Assembly (NCBI GenBank): GCA_963724985.1
Contig: CAVRWV010000015.1
Location: 124,001 to 188,000 of the forward strand
Direction of reading: 5' to 3'
Source: JAJPJE01 sp963724985
GTDB lineage: Bacteria; Acidobacteriota; Terriglobia; Terriglobales; Acidobacteriaceae
Length of the DNA stretch: 64,000 nucleotides
In this document: positions 8,271 to 16,206 of the stretch, one piece after another
Numbering within the stretch: the stretch's first letter is position 1
Layout: each line of letters begins with the position of its first letter
Made by a program: the position numbers and the translations under genes
Notes under the pieces: generated by a model
Database searches by the model: none
The model's input: the letters and a program-made list of their open reading frames with translations, nothing else
What the model was told of the DNA's origin: nothing

Positions 8271-9374
8271 ATGAACAAAATGATTTTTGCCAATCTGTTG
8301 CACCGGCCGGTGCGTTCGTTGATCAGCATCGTCGCGATTGCAGTTGAAGTCACGCTGATCCTGGTGATTGTGGGCCTGTCGCTGGGGATGCTGAATGATG
8401 CGAAGAACCGCACTGTCGGCATTGGCGCAGACCTGATGGTGCAGCCGCCGGGATCGTCGTTCCTGTCGGGCATCAGCGGCGCTCCGGTTCCCGCGAAGGT
8501 GGGAGACGTGATCGCCAAGCTGCCGCACGTGAACGTGGTTTCGCCGGTGGTGACACAGCTTTCGACGTCGGGTGCTCTCGAGGTTATCTACGGCATCGAT
8601 ATCGATTCCTTCCAGAAACTCGGCGGGCCATTCAAATTTATTGAAGGCGGACCGTTCCAGGGCCCGGATGACATCCTGGTCGACGATTACTTTGCAGCGG
8701 GAAAGAGCCTGCACGTCGGATCGACGATGCAGTTGTTGAATCACACGGTTCGAGTGGCCGGCATTGTGCAGCACGGCAAAGGAGCGCGCAAGTTCCTGCC
8801 GATCGCGACGCTTCAGGACTGGACGGGTTCGCAGGGCAAGGCGTCCATCTTCTATGTGAAGGTTGACGATCCGAAGAACATATCGGCGGTTGAAGACGAA
8901 ATTCACAACACGCCGGGAATGCAGCAGTATGTGGTGCGCTCGATGGCGGAGTATCTGTCGCTAATGACGGCGGGGAATTTGCCGGGACTTTCGCAATTCA
9001 TCACGGTGGTGATTGGCGTTGCGGTGGTCATCGGATTCATCGTGATCTTCCAGGCGATGTACACGGCGGTGATGGAGCGCACGCGCGAGATTGGCATCTT
9101 GAAGTCGCTGGGCGCGTCGAAGCTGTACATCATCAACGTGATCTTGCGCGAGACAACGCTGCTGGCAATATGCGGGATCATCGTTGGCGTGATCGCCAGC
9201 TTCGCGGTGAAACACGCGCTGAAGTTGCGGTTTGCGACGTTGCCAATCGATATCAACACAGATTGGATTGGCTATGCAGTCGTGATCGCGCTGGCGGGGG
9301 CGATGCTCGGGGCGATTTATCCGGCGTTCAAGGCAGCGCAGAAGGATCCGATCGAAGCGCTGGCGTACGAATAG
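8271..9374 (+). CDS. FtsX/MacB-like ABC transporter permease
   Basis: This 367-residue permease has the classic layout: one N-terminal membrane helix (LISIVAIAVEVTLILVIVGL), a large periplasmic MacB-PCD-like domain (about 45-240) and three C-terminal helices beginning at LSQFITVVIGVAVVIGFIVI. The cytoplasmic motif TREIGILKSLGASKLYI is the FtsX-family coupling region. The end QKDPIEALAYE is typical. No ATP-binding subunit lies next to it on either side, which is unusual; the ATPase would have to be encoded elsewhere. Substrate unknown; lipoprotein or peptide export is the family norm. Confidence 0.88.
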   Translation: MNKMIFANLLHRPVRSLISIVAIAVEVTLILVIVGLSLGMLNDAKNRTVGIGADLMVQPPGSSFLSGISGAPVPAKVGDVIAKLPHVNVVSPVVTQLSTSGALEVIYGIDIDSFQKLGGPFKFIEGGPFQGPDDILVDDYFAAGKSLHVGSTMQLLNHTVRVAGIVQHGKGARKFLPIATLQDWTGSQGKASIFYVKVDDPKNISAVEDEIHNTPGMQQYVVRSMAEYLSLMTAGNLPGLSQFITVVIGVAVVIGFIVIFQAMYTAVMERTREIGILKSLGASKLYIINVILRETTLLAICGIIVGVIASFAVKHALKLRFATLPIDINTDWIGYAVVIALAGAMLGAIYPAFKAAQKDPIEALAYE

Positions 9375-9406
9375 TTTTCAGTCGATCAGTCTTTTCAGTC
9401 GATCAG
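9375..9406. repeat. Tandem 15-bp direct repeat
   Basis: TTTTCAGTCGATCAG occurs at 9375-9389 and again, perfectly, at 9392-9406, directly after the permease stop. Confidence 0.85.
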
Positions 9407-9464
9407 CTTCAATCACTCGATGCTGCGCTGAGTGAGGGCACGCCGGAAGCCTAGGTAGAACTAC

Positions 9465-9500
9465 CCCACTCGAGCCAACAGAGGGCTTGAATGGGCCACC
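9465..9500. repeat. Hairpin repeat CCCACTCGAGCC / GGCTTGAATGGG-CCACC, copy 1
   Basis: CCCACTCGAGCC (9465-9476) and GGCTTGAATGGG (9484-9495) form an imperfect inverted repeat (10 of 12 pairs) with a 7-base loop, followed by CCACC. A second copy is at 28328-28363. Confidence 0.65.
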
Positions 9501-9529
9501 ACCCTGCTGTTTTTCGCAAAGGGAGAATC

Positions 9530-10513
9530 GTGAAATATCGGCAATTCGGTCGTATCGGTTGGAACATTTCAGAAGTGAGCTTCGGCGCGTGGGCCGTGGG
9601 CGGTTCGTGGGGGACGGTCGATGACGAGCAGTCCATCGCCGCGATGAAGAGAGCGCTGGACCTCGGAGTGAACTTCTTCGATACCGCGGATGTTTATGGC
9701 GATGGACGTTCAGAACGTCTGATCCAGAGACTTCGCAAGGAAACCAAAACGCCTTTCCATGTTGCGACGAAGGCTGGCCGCCGCCTCAATCCTCATGTCG
9801 CATCCGGATACAACAAGCAAAACCTGTCGGCGTTCATCGAGCGTTCGCTTCAGGACCTGGGCGTCGATTCCCTCGAACTGGTGCAGCTGCACTGTCCACC
9901 GACCGATGCCTACTACCAGCCGGAAACTTTCGAGGCGATGGATGACCTGGTGAAGTCAGGCAAAGTCCAGCACTATGGCGTGAGCGTGGAACGGGTGGAG
10001 GAAGGACTCAAAGCGATGGACTTCCCCGGCGTCGAGTCCGTGCAGATTATCTTCAATATGTTCCGCCAGCGGCCGGCCGAGCATTTTCTGGCGGAAGCCA
10101 AACGCCGCGGCGTCGCGACGATTATTCGCGTCCCTCTTGCCTCAGGGATGCTGACGGGCAAACTCACTGCCAGCTCGACATTCGCTCCGGACGATCACCG
10201 AAACTTCAATCGCCACGGCGAAGCCTTCGACGTAGGGGAAACCTTTGCAGGCGTGCCTTACGAGGCTGGGCTCAAGGCGGTGGAGGAGCTGAAACCGCAG
10301 GTTCCGGCGTCTGCGACGCTGGCACAATTCGCGCTTCGCTGGATCCTGATGTTCGAGGGCGTCTCTACGGTAATCCCCGGGGGCAAGAACGCGAAGCAAG
10401 TTGAGGACAACTCCGCCGCCAGCGAACTGCCTCCTCTGAATGAACAGCAGATGCAAACGGTTCGATCGATCTACGAGCGATATGTTCGGCCGAGTGTGCA
10501 CCAGCGCTGGTGA
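9530..10513 (+). CDS. Aldo/keto reductase
   Basis: The enzyme reduces carbonyl compounds with NAD(P)H in a TIM barrel. The catalytic tetrad is present: Asp and Tyr in FFDTADVYGDGRSE, Lys in HVATKAGRR, His in LVQLHCPPTD. The start is GTG at 9530, set by GGGAGAATC directly upstream; an ATG at 9491 lacks such a site and would add an unlikely 13-residue tail. From the GTG the protein has 327 residues, normal for the family. The substrate is unknown. It stands alone between two repeat-bearing spacers. Confidence 0.9.
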   Translation: MKYRQFGRIGWNISEVSFGAWAVGGSWGTVDDEQSIAAMKRALDLGVNFFDTADVYGDGRSERLIQRLRKETKTPFHVATKAGRRLNPHVASGYNKQNLSAFIERSLQDLGVDSLELVQLHCPPTDAYYQPETFEAMDDLVKSGKVQHYGVSVERVEEGLKAMDFPGVESVQIIFNMFRQRPAEHFLAEAKRRGVATIIRVPLASGMLTGKLTASSTFAPDDHRNFNRHGEAFDVGETFAGVPYEAGLKAVEELKPQVPASATLAQFALRWILMFEGVSTVIPGGKNAKQVEDNSAASELPPLNEQQMQTVRSIYERYVRPSVHQRW

Positions 10514-10622
10514 GAATCAGATCGGTTCGTTTCCCCTCTTGTCGTGTTCGGATCCCCCCAGGGGGAGGGGGCACGATAGCTTTCGTTGATAAATAAGCAT
10601 TTATCCGTGGGACGCGAAGTTT

Positions 10623-10667
10623 ATCCGACGGATGAGGCATCGGACATCCGACGGATATCCGTCGGAT
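10623..10667. repeat. ATCCGACGGAT direct and inverted repeat cluster
   Basis: The 11-bp word ATCCGACGGAT occurs at 10623-10633 and 10646-10656. Its exact reverse complement ATCCGTCGGAT follows at once at 10657-10667, so the last two form a perfect 22-bp palindrome with no spacer. Confidence 0.9.
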
Positions 10668-11011
10668 CGGGCATGCTTTCGGTCCCGAAAGTCGGGAAGG
10701 CGCAAGGTCTCTCGACTCGGGCGCGAAGAACGCGCTCCTTCGACTTCGCTCAGGATTTCAGCAGCGGGCTCAGACGCCCGCTAAACGCCTCAACCTCGCT
10801 CGAAATGACAAGCGCTGTTACAGCAGCTTGATCTCAATTCTGTTTGTCCTTCTCAATACTCCTATTCTTAGTGTGACAAATTTGGAGGACGAATCGGACA
10901 CTTTCGCGAAATTTATTTCTATCGTGGAATGATAGAGTTGCGGGGAAAATGCAGGATTTGGGGTATTGACAACGGATTCCGTGAATGGGAAATGAGGGCG
11001 AGGAAGGTGTC

Positions 11012-11067
11012 GCCCCTCCGGGGCTCGACCTTGCTTGTTGGAGTAGACCCGGGACTGACGTCCCGGG
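11012..11067. repeat. REP-like palindrome pair
   Basis: GCCCCTCCGGGGC (11012-11024) is followed by CCCGGGAC (11048-11055), TGAC, GTCCCGGG (11060-11067), a perfect 8-bp stem with a 4-base loop. Such GC-rich palindrome pairs resemble bacterial REP/BIME units. Confidence 0.65.
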
Positions 11068-11257
11068 CTATGCTGTATCGCCAATCAGGCGGTTGCGCGG
11101 TGGCATATTCCGGTGATGCAGATCCCTCGCTCGCTGCGCGAGCTCGTGATGACAAATACAAAAACACGCAGCCGGGGTGGGCTGCGCCACGCGAGTTTGC
11201 GTGAATCAGCGCACTCGCGCCCAGGGAGTGACCCTCAAATCTCGGGGAATCGGAAGC

Positions 11258-11629
11258 TTATTTCTGGTCCAGGCAGGGAAGGAGCGCAGGAAGCGATCGC
11301 GGGGAAGCCAGTGCTTTTCCGTCACTATCCTGAGCGGTGATATAGCTCCATTTTTTGTCGGACTTGGATTTGTAGAAAGTAATTGTGGTGGCCTGATACC
11401 GGAGTTCTCGATCGGCCGATCCGTCTCCCGTCAGGACGCGCACTTCGTCAGAGGCCGGACTTCCGCATTTCGACATCACGTAGTCTGGAGTTACGCGATG
11501 GACACTCGCGGTGTCTCGCTGAAGATTCTCACCCCGTGCGGCGGTAAGTTGTGAATAGAAAGAGAACACTGCGGCTAGCGTTAAAACGCCAACGCAGACA
11601 CCTATAGCTGCTTTGATTGCCCCACTCAT
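11258..11629 (-). CDS. Small membrane-anchored protein of unknown function
   Basis: The 123-residue product has a signal anchor (IKAAIGVCVGVLTLAAVFSFY, residues about 5-25) and a short periplasmic domain with two cysteines (SKCGSPASDE and LLPCLDQK), which may form a disulfide. The block HRVTPDYVMSKCGSPASDE resembles small outer-envelope proteins of the SmpA/BamE-like or DUF-type kind found in Acidobacteriota, but I cannot assign a family. The end lies in a spacer. Confidence 0.6.
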   Translation of the reverse strand: MSGAIKAAIGVCVGVLTLAAVFSFYSQLTAARGENLQRDTASVHRVTPDYVMSKCGSPASDEVRVLTGDGSADRELRYQATTITFYKSKSDKKWSYITAQDSDGKALASPRSLPALLPCLDQK

Positions 11630-11817
11630 GAATTCCCCACTTATGGACCTAAGTGTGACCGCAAGTGACTAGCCTTTCAAATTACGTCGGTAACCGACGC
11701 AAATTGGGAGTGGCTCTCATTCAATAAAGGAGCGCCAATGTTGGCTGCCCGCAGCGCTGTCACACCTTGGCCGTGGGTGAGGCCGCCGGTTTCGCACCAC
11801 AGACTCTCATGCGTTTC

Positions 11818-11842
11818 CGCGGACAGGAATGTCCGCGCCACA
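11818..11842. repeat. Hairpin repeat CGCGGACA-N4-TGTCCGCG-CCACAC, copy 1
   Basis: A perfect 8-bp stem with loop GGAA is followed by CCACAC. The copy at 20957-20981 has the same stem, loop AGAA and tail, and shares further upstream sequence (TCATGCGTT versus TCACGCGTT), so the two are homologous dispersed elements. Confidence 0.8.
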
Positions 11843-11894
11843 CAGACAAAAGTTTTGGCAGCGTCGGAGTGTGCTCTGAATCTAAAATCGCACA

Positions 11895-12455
11895 ATGACT
11901 ACTACTTCCAGTGCTTCTGCCGCGGCAACGCCCGACCCGCGGTATCCGGTGGGCAAGTTCCATTTCGAAGGACCACTGACCGATGAACGGCGTGAAGAGT
12001 TCATCGAGATGATTGCACATACTCCGGCAAAGCTCCGTGCGGCGGTAGAAGGATTGAGTGGCGAACAGCTCAATACGCCGTATCGTCCGGGCGGTTGGAC
12101 GGTGCGGCAGGTGATCCATCACATGCCCGACAGTCACATGAATGCCTTCATGCGATTTCGCTGGGCGTTGACGGAAGATGCTCCGACGATCAAGACCTAT
12201 GACGAAGCGCGCTGGGCGGAGCTGATCGATTCTCGCAGCGCTCCGCGCGAGATGTCGTTGACGCTGCTGGACGCACTGCACCGGCGCTGGGTGATCCTGC
12301 TGAACGGCATGACGTCGCAGGATTACAAGCGCACGCTGGTCCATCCGGAGCACGGGAAGATCGATCTGGAGAAGATGCTGGCGATGTACGCGTGGCATGG
12401 GCGGCATCACGTGGCGCACATTACGGCGCTGCGGGAGCGGATGGGGTGGAAGTAG
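11895..12455 (+). CDS. DinB-like metal-dependent protein, YfiT/BstA type
   Basis: The 186-residue four-helix-bundle protein shows the three-histidine metal site of the DinB/YfiT family: HH in GGWTVRQVIHHMPDSHMN and the C-terminal WHGRHHVAHITAL. The N-terminal DPRYPVGKF followed by LTDERREEFIEMI is typical of YfiT, for which thiol transfer (bacillithiol-type) or hydrolysis is proposed. It is cytoplasmic. Acidobacteriota thiol chemistry makes thiol S-transferase the best guess, but the substrate is not readable. Monocistronic. Confidence 0.88.
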   Translation: MTTTSSASAAATPDPRYPVGKFHFEGPLTDERREEFIEMIAHTPAKLRAAVEGLSGEQLNTPYRPGGWTVRQVIHHMPDSHMNAFMRFRWALTEDAPTIKTYDEARWAELIDSRSAPREMSLTLLDALHRRWVILLNGMTSQDYKRTLVHPEHGKIDLEKMLAMYAWHGRHHVAHITALRERMGWK

Positions 12456-12520
12456 GTTTTCGGTCTTCCATCGAAACGGTATGTGCGGGCTCCGACTGAT
12501 TCCCGTGGTATAACCTCGCC

Positions 12521-13168
12521 GTGAGATTTCTAAATTTGTTGAAGCGAAGCTTGCGTAAACAGTCTGATATCTCTCGTGCGCTAAAGGCTGTTTTGGAGAG
12601 CAACAGTACGGATGCCATGGCTCGCCTTCAAATCGCGCTTCAACGGCAGCGCCTGATACTTCCGATCAAGAACGACCTGCAGAATGTTGCACGAGACGGA
12701 AACGGACGATTGCTTGACGGGATCCAGCTTGAGTTTTTAGGTTTCAAGGATGCGAACGGGCAAAAGTTTCTGGCGGTTTTCACGAACCCTCAAGAATTGG
12801 GTAAATGGAACCCAAGTCTGACGAACTGGATTGCCGTCGACACACCGTCCATTTGTGGGATTGCACGATCATCAGGCTATGAGCAGCTGAAGATCAATCC
12901 CGGTAGTCGCCCATGCGTTCAACTGGGCAAGGGTGCGATCGAAGCTCTGCGAACACTCCCGAAAAGGATAGGCTGCCCGATTCGTGATGCCATAGCTTTT
13001 CGAGGCTCTGTTCACCTTAACTCGCGCGTTGACTTCCGCATTGCCCTACGCTATGCTTGTGGTTTCGTTGTCCCGCAATGGTCCGCCCCGAGTGTCCCCT
13101 CTTGTTTTTGTGACGGGGCTGTAACTCAGCGGTTCTTCTGGACGAATCAATTTCTGGGAGAGTTCTGA
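12521..13168 (+). CDS. SseB-like domain protein with doubtful C-terminus
   Basis: From GTG 12521, residues 25-155 resemble the SseB N-terminal domain: LQIALQRQRLILPI, then FLAVFTNPQELGKWNP and YEQLKINPGSRPCVQLGKGA. SseB-like proteins bind partners or act as enhancers of secretion-linked enzymes; the role here is unknown. The last 50 residues or so (from about 13010) lose protein character and cover the rplM promoter. The frame ends in TGATG, one base over the rplM start. I suspect the true protein ends earlier, through a frameshift or an indel, and that the tail is read-through. Confidence 0.65.
   Translation: MRFLNLLKRSLRKQSDISRALKAVLESNSTDAMARLQIALQRQRLILPIKNDLQNVARDGNGRLLDGIQLEFLGFKDANGQKFLAVFTNPQELGKWNPSLTNWIAVDTPSICGIARSSGYEQLKINPGSRPCVQLGKGAIEALRTLPKRIGCPIRDAIAFRGSVHLNSRVDFRIALRYACGFVVPQWSAPSVPSCFCDGAVTQRFFWTNQFLGEF
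13029..13057 (+). promoter_or_regulatory. Sigma70-type promoter of rplM-rpsI
   Basis: TTGACT (13029-13034) and TATGCT (13052-13057) are spaced by 17 bp. Transcription from about 13064 gives a leader near 100 nt with a possible CCCC/GGGG hairpin and a GGGAG Shine-Dalgarno 7 bases before the rplM ATG. Confidence 0.75.
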
Positions 13169-13590
13169 TGTCAACGTATTTCCCCAAGGGGGAAATTGCT
13201 CGCAAGTGGTACGTCATCGACGCCTCAGGGCAGACGCTCGGTCGCCTGGCGACGCGTGTTGCTCGCATTCTGTCGGGCAAGAATAACCCCCGTTATACGC
13301 CATTCCTCGACACCGGCGATCATGTGGTCGTGCTCAACGCCGAAAAGGTGAAGCTCACGGGCCTGAAGGCCGAGTCGAAGATGTATCGCCGCTACACCGG
13401 GTATCCCGGTGGTCTGCGGGAAGAAGAATATGTGAAGTTGCTGAGCCGGAAACCGGAAGCGATTGTGCAGCAGGCGATTTTGGGCATGCTGCCCAAGTCC
13501 AAGCTGGGCCGCGCGATGGGCAAAAAGCTCAAAGTTTATCGCGGCGACAAGCATCCGCATCAGGCGCAGCAGCCGGTAGCAGTTGCGTAA
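13168..13590 (+). CDS. rplM: 50S ribosomal protein L13
   Basis: The 140-residue protein is the normal bacterial L13 length. Diagnostic motifs are KWYVIDASGQTLGRLATRVA at the N-terminus and YPGGLREEEYVKLL with AILGMLPKSKLGRAMGKKLKVY near the C-terminus. It is an early assembly protein of the large subunit. It is followed by rpsI 91 bp downstream, the universal pairing, and has its own promoter inside the preceding frame. Confidence 0.98.
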   Translation: MSTYFPKGEIARKWYVIDASGQTLGRLATRVARILSGKNNPRYTPFLDTGDHVVVLNAEKVKLTGLKAESKMYRRYTGYPGGLREEEYVKLLSRKPEAIVQQAILGMLPKSKLGRAMGKKLKVYRGDKHPHQAQQPVAVA

Positions 13591-13681
13591 GTTCGGTAGT
13601 TCCGGCCCTTTCCAAAAGCAGGAAAGGACCGGGCACCCAAATCAAGTTTGCTCCAGGCATGGCCGGAGCTGAAGGTTAAGA

Positions 13682-14077
13682 ATGGCAGATCAGGTTGAAT
13701 ATTACGGTACCGGACGGCGAAAGTCGGCGATCGCGCGCGTCTTCCTCCGCCCAGGCAATGGCGATATCAAGATCAACGGACGTCCATTTGACGAGTACTT
13801 CGTCACGGTCAGCCAGCGCGTAGAAGCGAAGGAAGCACTCGTGCTTTCCGAGACCACCGGCAGCTTGAACGCCGTGATCACGGTTGATGGCGGCGGAGTG
13901 GATGGACAAGCAGGCGCGGTAAAGATGGGTACGGCTCGCGCGCTGCTGGAATTCAATCCAGAGCTTCGCGGCAAGCTGAAGGCGGCTGGTTTTCTGACGC
14001 GCGACGCGCGTGGGAAAGAGCGCAAGAAGTACGGACAGAAGGGCGCCCGCAAGCGGTTCCAGTTCAGCAAGCGTTAA
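13682..14077 (+). CDS. rpsI: 30S ribosomal protein S9
   Basis: The 131-residue product starts YYGTGRRKSAIARVFLRPG and ends with the basic tail KKYGQKGARKRFQFSKR, whose terminal Lys-Arg reaches the P-site tRNA. It is the second gene of the rplM-rpsI operon. No termination hairpin with a T run is obvious directly after it. Confidence 0.98.
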   Translation: MADQVEYYGTGRRKSAIARVFLRPGNGDIKINGRPFDEYFVTVSQRVEAKEALVLSETTGSLNAVITVDGGGVDGQAGAVKMGTARALLEFNPELRGKLKAAGFLTRDARGKERKKYGQKGARKRFQFSKR

Positions 14078-14314
14078 GTTTTTGGCGCGGGCGACCTCCC
14101 TCGCTCGCGCGGTGCGACTCGCTGTTCGCACCATGTTGCTCCATACGATTTCTCTTCGCGGCCGATGGTCCGGGCGGCGGAGTTCGGAAACATACGGACC
14201 AAATTCTTCCCGCACCCGGATTCCCGAGGGTTCGCGGGACGGGAAATGTAATCCCGAGCGCTCCGATCATCGCAAGATGACGCCGCAGAGGATGCAATCC
14301 ACTAAGGAGGTTGT

Positions 14315-15208
14315 TTGGCTAACATCAGCATGAAAGAGTTGCTCGAAGCTGGAGTTCACTTCGGGCACCAAACGAAGCGCTGGAATCCCAAGATGAAGGA
14401 ATACATCTTCGGAGAGCGCAATGGCATTTACATCATCGACCTGCAGAAGACGCTGAAGATGTTCAAGGAAGCGTCGAATTTCGTGCGTGACACTGCCGCC
14501 GAAAACCGGACAGTTCTCTTTGTGGGAACCAAGCGCCAGGCGCAGGATGCGATTGCAGAAGAAGCACAGCGTTGCGGCATGTTCTACGTGAACAACCGCT
14601 GGCTGGGCGGCCTGCTCACGAACTGGGTCACCGTACAGAAATCGGTGAAGCGGCTGAAAGAGCTCGACGAGATGGCCACCGATGGCCGTTACGAGCTGCT
14701 GCCGAAGAAAGAAGTTATCAAGCTCGAACGCGAGCGCAAGCACCTGCAGGCGAACCTTGCCGGTATCAAGAATATGAACCGGCTGCCGGACATCATCTTC
14801 GTGATCGACTCCAACAAGGAGCAGATCGCGGTCCGCGAAGCCCGCAAGCTGGGCATCCCCGTGGTTGCGGTGGTGGATACGAACTGCGATCCGAGCGAAG
14901 TGGACTATGTGATTCCGGGTAACGACGATGCGCTGCGCGCGATCCGTCTGTTTGCCTCGAAGGTCGCGGACTCCGTGGTTGAAGGCGTACAGGCAGCCAC
15001 CGATAAGCAGACTGCCGATATCGCCGCTGGCGTGACGGCTGCCGAGGGTCAAGCAGAAATTGCGGAAGGCGAAGTAGCCGAAGTTTCCGCAACCGGCGAG
15101 GACATCTCGATGGAAGACGTGCTGCTGGGTGGACGCAAGCCCGCCGTAGCCGCTGCGGAGCCGGAAGTGAGCGAAGAGACACCTCGCGCCGCCGAGCATA
15201 GCGTTTAG
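14315..15208 (+). CDS. rpsB: 30S ribosomal protein S2
   Basis: The product has 297 residues; the S2 core (FGHQTKRWNPKMKEYIFGERNGI to SKVADSVVEG) covers about 230, and the acidic alanine-rich tail of about 60 residues is an extension often seen in this phylum. The TTG start at 14315 is set by AAGGAGG at 14304-14310. The 237-bp leader after rpsI has several GC-rich inverted segments and could host S2 autoregulation, but I recognise no known motif. tsf follows 261 bp later. Confidence 0.97.
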   Translation: MANISMKELLEAGVHFGHQTKRWNPKMKEYIFGERNGIYIIDLQKTLKMFKEASNFVRDTAAENRTVLFVGTKRQAQDAIAEEAQRCGMFYVNNRWLGGLLTNWVTVQKSVKRLKELDEMATDGRYELLPKKEVIKLERERKHLQANLAGIKNMNRLPDIIFVIDSNKEQIAVREARKLGIPVVAVVDTNCDPSEVDYVIPGNDDALRAIRLFASKVADSVVEGVQAATDKQTADIAAGVTAAEGQAEIAEGEVAEVSATGEDISMEDVLLGGRKPAVAAAEPEVSEETPRAAEHSV

Positions 15209-15225
15209 TTTGGCTGAGATCGAGT

Positions 15226-15254
15226 CCCACACATCCAAACGCTGGATGTGTGGG
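15226..15254. repeat. Hairpin repeat CCCACACATCC / GGATGTGTGGG
   Basis: A perfect 11-bp stem with a 7-base loop lies 18 bp after the rpsB stop. There is no T run, so it is not a textbook terminator. A related element (TCCCACATCTG/CAGATGTGGGA) is at 49267-49299. Confidence 0.75.
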
Positions 15255-15469
15255 GCACCCGCATCGCGACCCGTCAAGTTTTATAACCTCGCATTACATG
15301 CGAGTCGTAAGGTATGCCTGTCGTAGCCTCACCCCATCAAGCCGAAAGAGGCTTGCTGGGGACCCCGGTAACCGCTGCCGTTACCGATCCCGATGATGGC
15401 TGCAGCAAGACTCCCGGATGCACGCTTCCGGAGGGGCACGAAGGCGCCTGTAAAGTTAGAGAGGATTCA

Positions 15470-16129
15470 ATGAGCACTTCTACCGTTAATATTTCCGCCG
15501 CCGCGGTGAAAGATCTTCGCGACAAGACCGGCGCGCCCATGATGGATTGCAAACGCGCTTTGACCGAAGCGAAGGGCGATCTGGAGCAGGCGATTGTTCT
15601 GCTGCGCAAGCGGGGCGTATCCGTTGCCGCGAAAAAGGCGACCCGCGCCACTAGCGAGGGTTCGGTGGCCAGCTACATACATGCCGGGGGCAAGATCGGC
15701 GTATTGGTTGAAGTCAATTGCGAGAGCGATTTCGTTGCTCGTACTGACGACTTCAAAGAGCTGGTGCACGACGTCGCCATGCACATTGCTGCCAGCGATC
15801 CGAAATACATCCGCAAGGAAGATGTCACTCCCGAAGCTTTCGAGAAGGAGAAGGACATCGCGCGCGCGCAGGCCGCCACGTCCGGCAAACCAGCGCCGGT
15901 GATCGAGAAGATCGTGGAAGGCAAGATGGGCAAGTTCTACGAGGAGGTTTGCCTCTACGAGCAGCCCTTCATCAAGGACCAGACGATCTCGGTGTCGCAG
16001 TTGATTGCGCAGAAGATCGGCAAGCTGGGCGAAAACATCGCCGTGCGCCGCTTCGCGCGCTTCAAAGTTGGCGACAACAATGTAACCATCGCGGCCACTA
16101 AACCGGCGGCGGAAGAGACCAAAGAGTAA
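15470..16129 (+). CDS. tsf: Elongation factor Ts
   Basis: The 219-residue EF-Ts exchanges GDP for GTP on EF-Tu. The N-terminal UBA-like helix (VKDLRDKTGAPMMDCKRAL) and the core motif IHAGGKIGVLVEVNCESDFVART are exact family signatures. The start at ATG 15470 is set by GAGAGGATTCA. The frame stays open for 52 codons upstream, from 15314, and there spells GCTLPEGHEGAC, which looks oddly protein-like, but the Shine-Dalgarno and family length favour 15470. A rho-independent terminator follows. Confidence 0.97.
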   Translation: MSTSTVNISAAAVKDLRDKTGAPMMDCKRALTEAKGDLEQAIVLLRKRGVSVAAKKATRATSEGSVASYIHAGGKIGVLVEVNCESDFVARTDDFKELVHDVAMHIAASDPKYIRKEDVTPEAFEKEKDIARAQAATSGKPAPVIEKIVEGKMGKFYEEVCLYEQPFIKDQTISVSQLIAQKIGKLGENIAVRRFARFKVGDNNVTIAATKPAAEETKE

Positions 16130-16148
16130 GCGATCGGTTTCAGAAAAG

Positions 16149-16173
16149 GGCAGCCTGCGGGCTGCCTTTTTTT
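16149..16173 (+). terminator. Rho-independent terminator after tsf
   Basis: Stem GGCAGCC (16149-16155), loop TGCG, stem GGCTGCC (16160-16166), then seven Ts to 16173. Confidence 0.95.
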
Positions 16174-16206
16174 ATGAAATTCCCGAGAGGACCTACAACC
16201 GGAGCA

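Larger units (their letters stand above)
10514..11257. other. Repeat-rich intergenic region, no gene seen
   Basis: The 744-bp gap between convergent genes holds a G-run (CCCCCAGGGGGAGGGGG, about 10554-10570), the ATCCGACGGAT palindrome cluster, a CTTCGACTTCGCTCAGG phrase (about 10738) and a pair of REP-like palindromes (11012-11067). Open frames here translate the repeats and have no protein character. It may be a junkyard of mobile palindromic repeats. Confidence 0.7.

Noticed and set aside
10818..11340. Several open frames in the 10.5-11.3 kb gap
   Set aside because: They translate palindromic repeats and lack initiation sites.
14267..15277. Long minus-strand frame over rpsB
   Set aside because: Antisense to a certain ribosomal gene and without protein features.
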